In this document: piece by piece, positions 63,048 through 64,000 of the stretch
How the letters are laid out: each line of letters opens with the position of its first letter
Numbering within the stretch: the stretch's first letter is position 1
Assembly (NCBI GenBank): GCA_963824985.1
Contig: CAWGRQ010000020.1
Coordinates: forward strand, 17,956-81,955
Reading direction: 5' to 3'
Origin: JAFNAG01 sp963824985
Lineage (GTDB): Bacteria > Acidobacteriota > UBA6911
DNA: 64,000 nt
Made by a program: the position numbers and the translations under genes
Notes under the pieces: generated by a model
Told to the model about the DNA's origin: nothing
The model's input: only the letters and a program-made list of their open reading frames with translations
Database searches by the model: none

Positions 63048-64000
63048 CTACCTCGGATGCGTGGCGTCAAACCGCACTTCAGGAAAGGGGTGAAGGATGC
63101 AGGGGTGGGGCAGCCAGCGGGCAAAATGCCGGCCCAGGCAGGTCCAGTTCGGACGCCGTTTCTGACTGCGTCGGCGAAGTACATGCCGCCACATCCGGAT
63201 CAGGCGTTCGCGAAACACACCAAGGCTGTCAATGTTCCCCGGAATTGCATGGTATTGGTAGTAGCCGCGGACGACCGATTGCAGCCGTTCCCGCACTTCC
63301 CGCAGAAACCGCTCAGCCTCATCCTTGTGCTCGAAACCCAGCACGACGTCGTCCGCATAGCGCACTACGATCATGTCGCCGCGCGCCACCTTCCGCCGCC
63401 ATGCTTCCACCCAGAGATCCAAGGCGTAGTGCAGATAGATATTCGCCAGCAGTGGCGATGCTACCGCCCCTTGTGGCGTACCTATCTTACTCTCAGACCA
63501 CTCCCCGTCCTCGGATACTCCGGCCTTCAGCCATTTCTGGATCAGGCGCAGCATCCGCGGATCTCCTACTCGATGCTCTACGAACTTGACAATCCATTCG
63601 TGCGACATGTTGTCGAAAAATCCCCGAATGTCCAAATCCAACACCCAGTTCACTCGCTTCCGCGTGATCCCTACCGTCAGCGCGTCCAGCGCTTGATGCT
63701 GACTGCGCCCCGGCCGAAACCCGTAGGAGAATCCCAGAAAGTCGTTCTCATAGATCTCATTGAGAATCGTGACCACGGCCTGCTGTACGATCTTGTCTTC
63801 CAGCGCCGCGATCCCCAACGGACGTTGCCGCCCGTCGGCCTTCGGTATATACACTCTCCTTGAGGGCTGTGCCCGGTAGGCTCCGCGGTGAACCCGGCTG
63901 TGCAGGTCGGCAAGCCGCCCCTCCAGCCCGTCTTCATACTCCGCCCACCTGACCCCGTCCACTCCTGCCGCTGCCTCTCGCTTCAGTGCGTAGAAACTGC
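63048..64000 (-). CDS. ltrA: Group II intron reverse transcriptase/maturase, partial, internal deletion
   Basis: Open frame from the window edge (FYALKREAAAGVDGVRWAEY). RT blocks: RRVYIPKADGRQRPLGIAAL, ENDFLGFSYGFRPGRSQHQA, WVLDLDIRGFFDNMSHEWIV, GTPQGAVASPLLANIYLHYA and catalytic YADD (VVRYADDVVLGFEHK). About 80 residues normally between the YADD block and the maturase domain (LHP-D/E-KT and DFLGF segments) are missing: REVRERLQ is joined near 63280 to SVVRGYYQYHAIPGNIDSLG. The maturase end (PHPCILHPFPEVRFDA) is present. Likely inactive. Confidence 0.85.
   Translation of the reverse strand, partial: SFYALKREAAAGVDGVRWAEYEDGLEGRLADLHSRVHRGAYRAQPSRRVYIPKADGRQRPLGIAALEDKIVQQAVVTILNEIYENDFLGFSYGFRPGRSQHQALDALTVGITRKRVNWVLDLDIRGFFDNMSHEWIVKFVEHRVGDPRMLRLIQKWLKAGVSEDGEWSESKIGTPQGAVASPLLANIYLHYALDLWVEAWRRKVARGDMIVVRYADDVVLGFEHKDEAERFLREVRERLQSVVRGYYQYHAIPGNIDSLGVFRERLIRMWRHVLRRRSQKRRPNWTCLGRHFARWLPHPCILHPFPEVRFDATHPR

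Larger units (their letters stand above)
62974..64000 (-). mobile_element. Group II intron, 5' end beyond window
   Basis: Contains the RT-maturase coding region and 3' ribozyme domains. The 5' ribozyme part lies outside the window. Confidence 0.8.

Noticed and set aside
62588..63589. 333-codon plus-strand ORF
   Set aside because: Runs antisense through the group II intron; no recognisable content.

Overview
The window looks like a chromosomal segment of a soil-type Acidobacteriota. This is inferred from gene content, since no rRNA or taxonomic marker is present. Supporting signs are two PadR regulators each coupled to a permease-prefix membrane protein, ECF sigma factors next to odd membrane Ser/Thr kinases, a BlaI plus BlaR1/TonB pair, many secreted proteins without enzymatic motifs, GC-rich coding sequence and a heavy load of degraded mobile DNA.

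Layout. 1-7.2 kb: an edge-truncated, frameshifted DNA-binding-type gene behind a perfect palindrome, a secreted protein, an ECF sigma/anti-sigma-like pair, then a 33-codon ORF translationally coupled to an outer-membrane barrel gene and a secreted companion. 7.5-10.2 kb: an intact IS21-family element (istA/istB) whose transposase gene carries three repeats that echo the element ends. 10.2-19.4 kb: accessory genes (a possible PD-(D/E)XK nuclease, a zinc-ribbon/TPR-like protein), PadR plus mini-permease, a lipoprotein-sorting-type protein, an alpha/beta hydrolase, and a beta-propeller gene broken by one TGA. 19.4-32.7 kb is a junkyard island: a decayed phage replication module with iteron-like repeats, toxin-antitoxin-like pairs (one cut by a 345-bp palindromic element), a 1.4-kb duplicated pbpC piece fused to a radC fragment, a frameshifted GmrSD-type restriction gene, cytosine methyltransferase remnants and a second PadR/mini-permease pair.

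32.7-41.1 kb: the large alpha-2-macroglobulin (thioester CTEQ) and penicillin-binding protein 1C genes, overlapping by ATGA and flanked by relics of one insertion sequence. 41.2-44.9 kb: a solute symporter, FAD oxidoreductase and ferredoxin operon, probably uptake and redox conversion of an organic substrate. 45.4-47.8 kb: ECF sigma factor, zinc-finger anti-sigma factor and exported propeller protein in one operon. 48.5-51 kb: BlaI/BlaR1-TonB. 51.4-53.8 kb: DinB-like and other secreted proteins. 53.8-61.9 kb: two related GAF/zinc-ribbon/kinase genes, the first truncated by a 187-bp repeat, the second a PDZ/multi-TM/kinase fusion with a one-base frameshift behind its ECF sigma factor. 63-64 kb: the 3' part of a group II intron with an internally deleted reverse transcriptase.

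Many genes here are broken by single indels or stops, so either the island is decaying or part of the assembly carries small errors. Raw reads would separate the two. No single clearly new system stands out. The most unusual items are the sigma factor/PDZ-7TM-GAF-kinase unit, the symporter/flavoprotein/ferredoxin operon, the self-echoing repeats in the IS21 transposase, and the IS-flanked macroglobulin-PBP1C cassette.
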